The position numbers and the translations under genes are program-made. From Dinghuibacter sp964544695 (GTDB taxonomy: Bacteria; Bacteroidota; Bacteroidia; Chitinophagales; Chitinophagaceae): a stretch of 23,349 bases of DNA. The DNA lies in NCBI GenBank assembly GCA_964544695.1, contig CAZJDB010000132.1:1-23349 (forward strand), given 5' to 3'. Within the stretch, counting starts at the first letter, position 1, and the number at the start of each line of letters is the position of its first letter. The notes below the pieces were generated by a model. The model was not told where the DNA came from. It saw only the letters and a list, made by a program, of their open reading frames with translations, and ran no database searches. Shown one piece after another: positions 1 through 7,800 of this stretch.

Positions 1-528
1 CGCGCAGGAAGGGACCTCTCCGGCATTGGGAAAAATATCCCGGTATTGCGGACCCCCCGGCAGGTATACGCCGACCTGCCCTTCGAAGCGGGACACGCTG
101 CCATATACCAGGGGCTTGTTCAGCAGGGCGCACGCATCGCTGAGGAGGTAGCGCGTGGGAAAGTTATCGGACGCATCCAGGATGACGTCGTAGCTGTCGA
201 CGATATCGAGGGCGTTCCCGGGGTGGAGGCGCATGGGATAGGGGATGCACTTGCTCGACGGACTCAGGTGCGCCAGGCGCGATGCCGCGGTGGTTGCTTT
301 CTCAGCGCCAATATCGCCCTCCCCGAAGAGGATTTGGCGGTGCAGGTCGGGGAGCGAAACGCGGTCCCCGTCCACGATACCCAGGGTGCCTACCCCCGCC
401 GCGCACAAATATTGCAGGGCGGGGCAACCCAGCCCCCCGGCTCCGATGACCAGGACCCTGGAGCGCGCCAGTTTTTCCTGGGCGCCGGCGCCCCATTCCT
501 TTAGTGTGATTTGTCTTTGGTAGCGCAT
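1..528 (-). CDS. moeB: MoeB/ThiF-family adenylyltransferase (C-terminal part beyond the window)
   Basis: This is an E1-like enzyme that adenylates the C-terminal glycine of MoaD (or a ThiS-like protein) so that sulfur can be loaded for molybdopterin synthesis in the cytoplasm. The 176 residues visible start MRYQRQITL and carry the nucleotide-binding GAGGLG (29-34), the DGDRVSLPDLHRQIL segment that in this family holds ATP-contacting Asp and Arg residues, and a DASDNFPTRYLL stretch. It ends in GEVPSCA at the window edge with no stop codon, so the zinc-binding cysteines and any fused rhodanese domain cannot be judged. The start is fixed by GGAGGAT just upstream and by the one-base gap after the moaD stop. 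ThiF is the main alternative; the MoaD neighbour favours MoeB. Confidence 0.9.
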   Translation of the reverse strand, partial: MRYQRQITLKEWGAGAQEKLARSRVLVIGAGGLGCPALQYLCAAGVGTLGIVDGDRVSLPDLHRQILFGEGDIGAEKATTAASRLAHLSPSSKCIPYPMRLHPGNALDIVDSYDVILDASDNFPTRYLLSDACALLNKPLVYGSVSRFEGQVGVYLPGGPQYRDIFPNAGEVPSCA

Positions 529-538
529 ATTATCCTCC
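526..538 (-). promoter_or_regulatory. moeB ribosome binding site formed by the moaD Gly-Gly codons
   Basis: Read on the minus strand the junction is GGAGGATAATATG. GGA GGA are the last two codons of moaD, TAA is its stop, one T follows, and ATG starts moeB. The same six bases therefore encode the C-terminal diglycine and form a strong Shine-Dalgarno sequence. The moaA/moeA junction has the same design. Confidence 0.8.
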
Positions 539-760
539 GGAAAATGGGGGCAGCAGGGCTACCACGGATGAAGAATGAAGAGGGGTGTTTTCACGGATCG
601 TCTTTTTGTCGACGGCCACCACATAACTCATACCCCCGAGCCCGGGGAAACGCTGCCGGAGCAGGGCTTCCAGGGTGTCGGTGTCGGAGGCGTCCCGGAT
701 TTCCAGGGTGGGACCCGTCAGGTCTGCAATCTGTCCGAAGGACAGCACCGTAATTTCCAT
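530..760 (-). CDS. moaD: Molybdopterin synthase small subunit MoaD
   Basis: A 76-residue ubiquitin-fold sulfur carrier. In its family, MoeB adenylates the C-terminal glycine, which is converted to a thiocarboxylate and donates sulfur to cyclic pyranopterin monophosphate in a complex with MoaE. The sequence has the normal MoaD length, an N-terminal beta-strand (MEITVLSFGQIADL), a TLEALLRQRFPGL helix and the diagnostic C-terminal tail LLPPFSGG ending in Gly-Gly. The start lies 3 bases after the moeA stop and the stop lies 1 base before moeB, so it is an internal operon gene. ThiS is an alternative by fold, but the setting between moeA and moeB argues for MoaD. The partner moaE is not in the window and may lie to the left. 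Confidence 0.92.
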   Translation of the reverse strand: MEITVLSFGQIADLTGPTLEIRDASDTDTLEALLRQRFPGLGGMSYVVAVDKKTIRENTPLHSSSVVALLPPFSGG

Positions 761-763
761 GCC

Positions 764-1891
764 CTAAAGGTAATACACGTCCACGAGATCCCCCTTTTCC
801 ATGACTTCGGCCTCTTCGGGCAGAACAATCAGGCAATTGGCCCGGACAAAGGCGCTCATACGATAGGATTCCTGACCATGCAGAGGCGTGACGCAGCCAT
901 CCATGGCGACCCCTTTCAGGAAATGCGTGAGGCCCGCCTGCTTCTTATACGAAGCACCCAGTGGCAGGCGTCCGACAACGCGCGGCGCGCGCCCCGCCAG
1001 TTGATCGAGCAAGGGGCGGATATAAATATAATAACAGGTAAGTACGCTGGCGGGGTTCCCGGGTAGCCCGAAGACGTGTACCCGCCCCTTCGCGCCGAAC
1101 CACAGGGGTTTTCCCGGGCGCTGTTTAACCCTGTGAAACAAGCATTCCACGCCTGCGGCCTCCAGCGCCCCCGCGACGAAATCGTAGTCTCCGACGCTCA
1201 CGCCACCCGTCACCAACAGCACATCGCAACGATCCAAAGCCTCCTCCAGCAAGGCACCCGGATCGTCAGGCGCGGAACGGTGGAACGCAAGCCCTCCCAA
1301 CGCTGCACGCAGTGCATAAGAGTTGGATTCGTACACCTGGCCCGGCCCCAATGCGCGTCCGGGCACTTGCAATTCGCTGCCGGTGGTGATGAGTCCAATG
1401 CGCGGCGGAGGATAAACGGATACCTGGTCGATGCCCATGCTCGCCAAAAAACCCACAGCGCCCGGGCTCAGCACGGTACCGGCGGCCAGCGCTGGTGCCC
1501 CCGCGCCAATTTCCGACCCTACCGGCCGCACATAACTGCCGCGCTCTCCGTAGATGGGTCGGATACGCGTCCCCGAAACCATTACCTGTTCCTGCATAAT
1601 TACCGAATCGGCCCCCGGCGGCAACATGGCCCCCGTAAAAATCCGGGCGGCCTGCCCGGGACCCACCCTAAAGTTTGGAACACTCCCCGCGGGAATCTCG
1701 CCCACGACCTCCAGCCATTCAGCACTACCATGCACCAGGGCATATCCGTCCACAGAGGATTGGGGAAAAGGGGGCAATGAGAGCGGCGCAAAGACGTCTG
1801 CGGCGAGCACGAGGCCCGGCGTGAGACGCGCAAACACCGGCGGGAGTGGCTCCGAGCGGACAAAAGACAGAGCTTGGGAGACGGAAATCAT
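764..1891 (-). CDS. moeA: Molybdopterin molybdenumtransferase MoeA
   Basis: This 375-residue cytoplasmic enzyme inserts molybdate into adenylated molybdopterin. The family signatures are present in order: SSVDGYAL near 45-52, FTGAMLPPGADSVIM near 88-102, ITTGSEL near 170, VTGGVSVGDYDFV near 228-240 and LPGNPAS near 276-282. Length is slightly short of the usual 390-410. The start is set by a GGAGGA Shine-Dalgarno sequence made of the last two moaA codons, with a single base between the moaA stop and this ATG. The stop is 3 bases before moaD. Tight packing indicates co-transcription with moaA, moaD and moeB. No MogA domain is fused to it and no mogA is visible, so adenylation of the pterin must be done by something encoded elsewhere. 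Confidence 0.95.
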   Translation of the reverse strand: MISVSQALSFVRSEPLPPVFARLTPGLVLAADVFAPLSLPPFPQSSVDGYALVHGSAEWLEVVGEIPAGSVPNFRVGPGQAARIFTGAMLPPGADSVIMQEQVMVSGTRIRPIYGERGSYVRPVGSEIGAGAPALAAGTVLSPGAVGFLASMGIDQVSVYPPPRIGLITTGSELQVPGRALGPGQVYESNSYALRAALGGLAFHRSAPDDPGALLEEALDRCDVLLVTGGVSVGDYDFVAGALEAAGVECLFHRVKQRPGKPLWFGAKGRVHVFGLPGNPASVLTCYYIYIRPLLDQLAGRAPRVVGRLPLGASYKKQAGLTHFLKGVAMDGCVTPLHGQESYRMSAFVRANCLIVLPEEAEVMEKGDLVDVYYL

Positions 1892-1901
1892 ACTATCCTC
1901 C
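1889..1901 (-). promoter_or_regulatory. moeA ribosome binding site formed by the moaA Gly-Gly codons
   Basis: The minus-strand junction is GGAGGATAGTATG: the last two moaA codons GGA GGA, its stop TAG, a spacer T, and the moeA ATG. It matches the moaD/moeB junction at every base except the third base of the stop codon. Confidence 0.8.
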
Positions 1902-2840
1902 GATGGTGATCATGCTGCGGTTGGCCTGCAGGTTATGGCCCCCCAATTCTTTCGCCTTCGCGGAGACATTCGAGCGGATCAGGGCGGTGACGTCTTCCCC
2001 CCTCCGCCACGGCCCCAGCAAATCCGTTTCCCCCGCCGAAAAGAGGCAATTCTTCAACTTCCCGTCAGCGGTCAGGCGAAGCCTGTTGCACGTCGAGCAA
2101 AAGGGAGCGCTCATGGTGCTGATGACCGAAAAGGTTCCCTGGTGTCCGGGGACGCGGTATCCCTTGGCCGTATCGTGCGGGCCGTCCTCGAGGCGCTCCA
2201 CAGGATAGCGCGCGGAGATGGTATCCAGCATTTCCCGCCATGTGACCACCTGGTTGTTCGTCCAGCGGTTGCCCGGGAAGGGCATGAATTCTATGAAACG
2301 TACGTGCACCGGTGTTTCACGCGTCCACCCGACGAAGTCAGTGATTTCATCATCGTTGATACCTTTCATGATGACGGCGTTCACCTTGAGGTGCAGGCCG
2401 CGGGACAGGAGGGCAGATATATTTTGAAAAACGACATCGAATTCGTCGCGTCGCGTGATTGAGCGAAAGCGGTCCGCCCGAAGCGTATCGAGGCTGATGT
2501 TGACAGACACCATGCTCGCGGAGATCACGTCCAAAAAATGGTGGAGTCGCGTTCCGTTCGTGGTCATCGTTAAAGTCACGGGTAGTGCGCCCAAAGCCGA
2601 GATGATTGAAGAAACATCTTTGCGTACGAGGGGTTCCCCGCCAGTCAGGCGGATCTTGCGAACGCCCAACCCGACAAACGTCTGCGCAATTCCGAGGATT
2701 TCTGAAGCCTGCATCAGCCGCGAAGGCGGCGTGAACGCATAGTCCTCTTCCGGCATGCAGTAAAAACAACGAAGGTTGCAATTGTCGGTGAGCGAAATCC
2801 GCAGGTAGTCGTGCACACGATGAAAGGCGTCAACGATCAT
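1893..2840 (-). CDS. moaA: GTP 3',8-cyclase MoaA (radical SAM)
   Basis: This enzyme catalyses the first step of molybdenum cofactor synthesis, the radical rearrangement of GTP, with MoaC completing cyclic pyranopterin monophosphate. The 315-residue protein has the radical-SAM CxxxCxxC at Cys21, Cys25 and Cys28, a TGGEPLVR SAM-contact motif, and the second cluster ligands Cx2Cx13C at Cys248, Cys251 and Cys265. It ends in Gly-Gly, which in MoaA is required for catalysis. The start at 2840 is chosen because MIVDAFHRVHDYLRISLT aligns with the usual N-terminus and forms an ATGA overlap with the upstream nucleotidyltransferase. A longer frame to 3053 merely runs back through that gene. The two Fe-S clusters make it a client of the SUF system encoded further right. 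Confidence 0.95.
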   Translation of the reverse strand: MIVDAFHRVHDYLRISLTDNCNLRCFYCMPEEDYAFTPPSRLMQASEILGIAQTFVGLGVRKIRLTGGEPLVRKDVSSIISALGALPVTLTMTTNGTRLHHFLDVISASMVSVNISLDTLRADRFRSITRRDEFDVVFQNISALLSRGLHLKVNAVIMKGINDDEITDFVGWTRETPVHVRFIEFMPFPGNRWTNNQVVTWREMLDTISARYPVERLEDGPHDTAKGYRVPGHQGTFSVISTMSAPFCSTCNRLRLTADGKLKNCLFSAGETDLLGPWRRGEDVTALIRSNVSAKAKELGGHNLQANRSMITIGG

Positions 2841-3442
2841 GTCATGAAGGTACGATATTTCAGGGGCAGGCTTTCGTAGTCCTTCCACGTGTCGATATCG
2901 ATTTCCCCTCCGGGAAAGGGTAGTTCGGAGATGTCCTCGCGATGCAGAGAAAGGAGCGACCTGGGCCCTGCCTGCCCCTTCAGTTCGAGGAGTTCGGGAT
3001 AGTACGCCTTTCCGAAAAGAACGGGTGTGCCCAGCGTTCCCGCGTAAGAGCAAGCCACGATGCGCTGGCCCGTATGTTCCCAGCGATGGCGCATTTCCGT
3101 GAGGAGGGGCCCGCTGATGAAAGGTTGATCACAGACGAGGAGAAAGACCCCGTCGGGGGGAGACTTGCGCAGGAGGGCCCGTAGCCCAAGGCGGATCGAG
3201 GAGGATATCCCTTCAGCCCAGGCGGGGTTGTGGAGGTTGGGTATGGGCAGGCGTTCGACCAATTCCCGGAGGCGTTCCCGGTGCGCGCCCCATATCAGCA
3301 GTTCGGGGGAACAGTGTGCATTCAGGCTTTGACGAACGGTGTGCTCCAGGAGGGAAATTCCCTCCACCCTCAGGAGTTGTTTAGGTTCTCCCAAGCGGGA
3401 TGAGGGGCCGGCGGCCAACATGAGGAGACCGCAGGAGCTCAT
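2837..3442 (-). CDS. MocA/MobA-like nucleotidyltransferase
   Basis: A 201-residue single-domain NTP transferase that probably attaches a nucleotide, CMP or GMP, to molybdopterin. The N-terminal loop LAAGPSSRLGEPKQLL fits the LAAGxSxRxGxxK pattern of the family. EGISSSIRLGL and the VCDQPF metal-binding Asp resemble MocA (cytidylyl) more than MobA (guanylyl), but the choice rests on short motifs, so no symbol is given. If it is MocA, the end cofactor would serve xanthine-dehydrogenase-type enzymes. It is the first gene of the molybdenum cofactor operon and its stop overlaps the moaA ATG (ATGA). A TAGATTTT string 12 bases before the start could be its -7 element; no Shine-Dalgarno sequence is seen. 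Confidence 0.85.
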   Translation of the reverse strand: MSSCGLLMLAAGPSSRLGEPKQLLRVEGISLLEHTVRQSLNAHCSPELLIWGAHRERLRELVERLPIPNLHNPAWAEGISSSIRLGLRALLRKSPPDGVFLLVCDQPFISGPLLTEMRHRWEHTGQRIVACSYAGTLGTPVLFGKAYYPELLELKGQAGPRSLLSLHREDISELPFPGGEIDIDTWKDYESLPLKYRTFMT

Positions 3443-3552
3443 AAGTGTGTAAAAAAATCTACAGGGGTGATTGCAAAACGTTTCGACATTGCCGATTCAT
3501 CAGCAAAAACCATGCGCGAAGCGCCGGCGAGCAGCCCAATATCCGGGACGAC
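3443..3552. other. Intergenic stretch between the aminopeptidase and the molybdenum cofactor operon
   Basis: On the minus strand, TAGATTTT at 3462-3455 matches the TAnnTTTG -7 consensus at 7 of 8 positions and would begin transcription just before the mocA-like gene. No well-spaced -33 TTG was found. A 7-base inverted repeat (gcgccgg at 3521-3527, ccggcgc at 3557-3563, the latter inside the aminopeptidase 3' end) is followed on the minus strand by a short T run near 3505. It could be a weak terminator for the aminopeptidase. Both calls are tentative. Confidence 0.35.
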
Positions 3553-4851
3553 TTAACCGGCGCGCAACGCTTCAATCTCAAGGATCGTTTTCGGAAGGGG
3601 CTCTCCCAACAATCGCGCGCCATCAGGCGTGATCAAAAAATCCTCCTCGATCCGAATGCCTCCGAAACCTGCAAACATCCGTACTTTATCGTAGTTGATA
3701 TACTCCTTGTGCAGCCCCTGCGCGGCCCAGCTTTCGATGAGCTCCGGAATGAAATAAAGCCCCGGCTCCACCGTGATCACGAACCCCGCTTCCAGGGGCC
3801 GCCCCAGCCTCAGCGATTTGAGCCCGAACTGGGTGCTCTTTCGTAATGTTTCCGTATACCCGACGTAGGCTTCCCCCAGGTTTTCCATGTCGTGGGTGTC
3901 CAGGCCCAGCATATGGCCCAGGCCGCATTGGAAAAATAGGGCGTGGGCCCCCGCGGCCACCGCCGAGTCGGCGTCGCCCCGCGTGAGGCCGAGCGCCTGG
4001 AGGCCCAGGAAGAGGCGTTTGCAGGCGAGGAGGTGTACGTCCTTGTAAGGTATCCCTGGTTTCAGGACCGAGACGGCCGCCAGGTGCGCATCCAGAACGA
4101 TCTGATAGACGTCGCGCTGTATCGAAGTGAATTGGGGATCGACGGGAAAGGTCCGCGTGAGGTCCCCGCTGTAATGGGACGGACCTTCGGCCCCGCAGTC
4201 GCAAAGCACCATGCGGCCCTGCGCGAGGGGATAGGGTCCATAATGATTATGCAGGATTTGTCCGTTGGTGGTCAGGATCGTCGGAAACGCGAGGTTGCCT
4301 CCTTCGCCGATGGCAATTGCCTGGAGCATGCCCGCGACCTTCGCTTCGGTCATCCATGACCTGGCGCCATTGATGGCGGCGAGTTGCATGGTGTTGGTGA
4401 CATTGACGGCCTTCTCGATTTCCGCGATCTCTGCCGCATCTTTAATGGACCTCATGGCTACGACCGCCCGGATCAGGTCGATGGAAGGTTTGCCCTGCAA
4501 GGTGTGCTCGGGGCGATAACCAGGCAGCGTAAGCGCATTTGAAACCGACAATTCCCGCAGGGGCCGCACCCGCCGGACACCCACGCGCGCCGCCTGTTCG
4601 GCCAGGGGCTCGACGGGCCCCGTCCAAACGAGGTCATCCAAACTAATATCGTCTCCGTATATAACGTCCTCATCGTCGATCACCCCCACCAGTCCCGGCC
4701 GGTCCAGCCCGAAGTAATACAGGAAGGTGCTGTCCTGGCGAAAAGGATAGACGTTGGCAGCGTAATTCATGGAGCTCTCCGCATTTCCAGGGAGAAGGAT
4801 CGGCCCTTTTCCGACCATCTCGCGCAATCTTCTGCGTCGTTCGGTATACAT
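3553..4851 (-). CDS. Xaa-Pro aminopeptidase (aminopeptidase P family, M24B)
   Basis: This is probably a cytoplasmic metallopeptidase that removes an N-terminal residue preceding proline; no signal peptide is seen. The protein has 432 residues from the chosen start. The N-terminal half is a creatinase-N-type domain (MNYAANVYPFRQDSTFLYYFGLDRPG is typical of PepP). The C-terminal pita-bread domain shows the expected metal ligands: Asp in CDCGAEGPSHYSGDLTRT, His in GLGHMLGLDTHD, Glu in ITVEPGLYF and Glu in GIRIEEDF. ATG 4851 is preferred over ATG 4872 because MYTERRRRLRE fits the family N-terminus and because a TACCTTTA element ends 4 bases before it, as at other starts in the window. It is a single-gene unit, divergent from the WD40-caspase gene. 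Confidence 0.92.
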   Translation of the reverse strand: MYTERRRRLREMVGKGPILLPGNAESSMNYAANVYPFRQDSTFLYYFGLDRPGLVGVIDDEDVIYGDDISLDDLVWTGPVEPLAEQAARVGVRRVRPLRELSVSNALTLPGYRPEHTLQGKPSIDLIRAVVAMRSIKDAAEIAEIEKAVNVTNTMQLAAINGARSWMTEAKVAGMLQAIAIGEGGNLAFPTILTTNGQILHNHYGPYPLAQGRMVLCDCGAEGPSHYSGDLTRTFPVDPQFTSIQRDVYQIVLDAHLAAVSVLKPGIPYKDVHLLACKRLFLGLQALGLTRGDADSAVAAGAHALFFQCGLGHMLGLDTHDMENLGEAYVGYTETLRKSTQFGLKSLRLGRPLEAGFVITVEPGLYFIPELIESWAAQGLHKEYINYDKVRMFAGFGGIRIEEDFLITPDGARLLGEPLPKTILEIEALRAG

Positions 4852-4855
4852 GGGG

Positions 4856-4863
4856 TAAAGGTA
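4856..4863 (-). promoter_or_regulatory. Candidate -7 element of the aminopeptidase gene
   Basis: TACCTTTA on the minus strand matches TAnnTTTG at 7 of 8 positions, and its T lies 12 bases before ATG 4851. No -33 TTG is seen at the usual distance, so the support is partial. The message would be leaderless or nearly so. Confidence 0.4.
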
Positions 4864-4888
4864 AGGGGGCATTTTGTATATTCAGGAC

Positions 4889-7800
4889 ATGAGAGTCTTC
4901 GCTTGCCTTTGGTGCCTGATCCTTTCATTCGCTGCAAATGCGCAGCAGGCTCGCCTGGTACTTCCCGTCGGCCACGTGGAAAAGATCCAAAATCTCCAGT
5001 TCAGCCCGGATGGCAAGTGGCTCCTGACGAATGCCGAGAATACCAAAATATGGGAAGCGTCCTCGGGGAAGGTCCTGTATACCTTCGACGGTCGTTGGCC
5101 GGTGAGTTGTGGAACCTTCAGCCCCGATGGACAGTTGATCGCGACTGTCAGGGAAAATACCGTCTACCTTTGGAAATTCTCCACCGGTACCCTCCTTGAC
5201 ACCCTTTCCTTCCCCAAAAATAGCATGGTGTCGGGCCTCAGGTTCAGCCCCGGCGGCAAATTCCTGGTCGTCCGGGATTGTTATCGCGCCCTGATTTTCG
5301 ACCTGGCTACCCGGAAGCCACTGGCAACCTTGACCGGGCACCTGGAATGTTTTGAGGATGTCCGATTCAGTCCGGATGAGCGCTGGGTCGTGACCAGCTC
5401 TGACGATGGCACTGCCACGGTTTGGGACCTTGCCACCGGAAAAGTATTGCACACCCTGACGGGGCACATGGCCTATATCTCTTCCCTCGAGATCAGCCCC
5501 GATGGGCAATTCGTATCGACCACCGCCATGGACAGCACCGCCAAAATCTGGGACCCCGCTTCCGGTGCCCTGATCAGGACGATCCAGGGACAGCGGTCCG
5601 CTACCTTCAGTCCCGATGGAAAGTTCCTGCTGACCTGCTGGGGGGACAGCGCTCGTCTTTACGCAGTGCCTTCGGGTACGCTGATCCGGTCTTACGGGCA
5701 TACCATGGAAGTATTGTCAGCGCATTTCAGTCCCGACGGGCAGTATGTTGTAACCTCCGCCCGGGAGGGGAAGGCCAGAGTATGGGAATTGGCCACCGGG
5801 CGCCTGATCCAAAGCTTTGGCCATTCCGACGAGGTGGATAATGCGTTGTTCAGCCCTGATGGACAATTCATCGCCACCAGCTATGGAAAGGCCGCCCAGG
5901 TTTGGGAGGCTTTTTCGGGCAAGGCGATGGCCGGCCTGAACGCAAGGGTCGATTACATAAATGATGTCACCTTTGGTCCCGACGACCGCACCCTCGAGAT
6001 CATGACGGGAACCAACAGGATCCGGTCCTGGAATATTGCCAAGGGGCAGGTGGATAGGGTCATTCATGATCCGGCTTTTGACGTGCAGGGCCACAAAACA
6101 TTCAGCCCGGACAGGGCTTATTTTGCCACGACTACGGGGGCGGAAGATTCACTCAAACTATACCTGATTTCCGGCAGGCTGCTGTATGGTTTCCCCTTGG
6201 GCAAGTCTCATTTAGAACGCCTTTTCTTTAGCCCGGACAGCCGGTATGTGGCGGGCAGCAATGAGGAAGGGGTCGTCACGGTGTGGGAGGTGTTTTCCGG
6301 AAAACAAGCCTTTAAGTGGCGTAACGGTAAATTGAGTTTTGCCCTGGCATTCAGCAGCGATGGTCGATACCTTTTCATCAGCTCAAAGGATACCGTATTT
6401 GCGATAAATACACGGACGGCGCTAGTGATGGAAAAAATAACCGTGCATAAAAATTACGGCTTTGTCATAGGTGCTCAAGCTTCTTCCGACGGCAAATACA
6501 CTATCGTGGAATCGCTCGGTTCTTCGGAGGAAACCTACAACCTGTTTGTCTACGCTTTTCCTTCCGGGCAGTTTTTGTATACGCTTCCCGGCATGGAATT
6601 TTCCATAGACCCCGGCTCCCGGTACCTGGCCACCGTGTCCCGGGACTCGACAGTTTCTGTGTATGACATAGGTAAAGGGAGCGTGGAAAAGCACCTGATG
6701 GTCTCTGCCGATAATGTTTATTTCAGCCGTGACGGGAAACACCTCGTTACCCACCGGGCTGACGGAACCTTCGAAGCCTGGGATACCAAAACCTGGGACC
6801 GCCGGTTCGAAATCCCGGGTCATTCCGGTTATGACAGCCAGGGCGCTTTCCTGGAATTCAGCCATAAGGGGGACTATGTCGCCACCTATTCAGGAGACCA
6901 TACGATCCGGATTTGGAACCGCGCACATCAATTGGTCTATAGCCTCCTTCTCCTCGACGGGAAGGACTTCCTCGTCCTGGACACCGTGGGGCGGTTCGAC
7001 GGCACCGAAGCGGCGCGAAAGCTGCTCTATTATGCCTGTGGGAATGATATAATCGACCTGGAACAGATCAAGGACCTGGCCTGGGAGCCCCGCCTCGTGG
7101 AAAAGGCCATGGGCCTGGATAAGGAGCCTTTCATTGGCCGCCGGACCGAGGATATGGACATTTGTAACAAGTCCCCGCTGGTATACCTTTCCCACAAGGA
7201 TTCCGCGCATTATGTTTACAGTGTCGTGCGCCGGAGCGGGGGCATGGGAAGCGTGACCGTGCTCATCAACGGAAAGGAGATCGACCGCTTTAACGGGGAC
7301 TCCCTGGTTTTCTTGCACGACACTGCCACGCTGATTCTGGAAGTAGGGAAATATACCAGGTATTTCGAGCCGGGGAAAGATAACACTATCGAACTGAAGG
7401 CCTATACGGGAGATATGTTCATGACCAGCCGGGGCGGCAGGTTTGTCTACCAGGACAAGCGGGACTCGGCCAATGCCCCCGACCTGTACGCGGTAGTGGC
7501 CGGTGTCAGCGATTACAAGGAGGCCGGAATGCATCTGAAATTTGCCGCCAAGGATGCTTTGGACTTCAGCAATGCCTTATCCAGGAGCGCCCGGCGCCTG
7601 TTGAACGTGGATGGAAAGGAGCACGTCTTTGTACACACACTGGTGAGCGGGGGAGACGATCCGCCCACCAAGGAAAATATCTCACGGGCCTTCGCCGATA
7701 TCCGCGAAAAGGCTTTGGCGGCGGATATCCTGGTAGTATACATTGCGGGCCATGGGTTAAAGTATGGGACCGAGGCCACGAATTTCTATTACCTGACCGC

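Noticed and set aside
765..772. TACCTTTA before moaD as a separate promoter
   Set aside because: It consists of the last moeA codons Tyr-Leu and the stop, has no -33 TTG at suitable distance, and moaD is well inside a packed operon.
2841..3053. N-terminal extension of moaA by 71 codons
   Set aside because: The extension runs through the 3' part of the nucleotidyltransferase gene in another frame and lacks MoaA-like sequence; ATG 2840 has an ATGA overlap and the family N-terminus.
4874..4888. TTG start five codons upstream of the WD40-caspase ATG
   Set aside because: The signal peptide begins properly at ATG 4889, and the TTG would put charged residues ahead of it.
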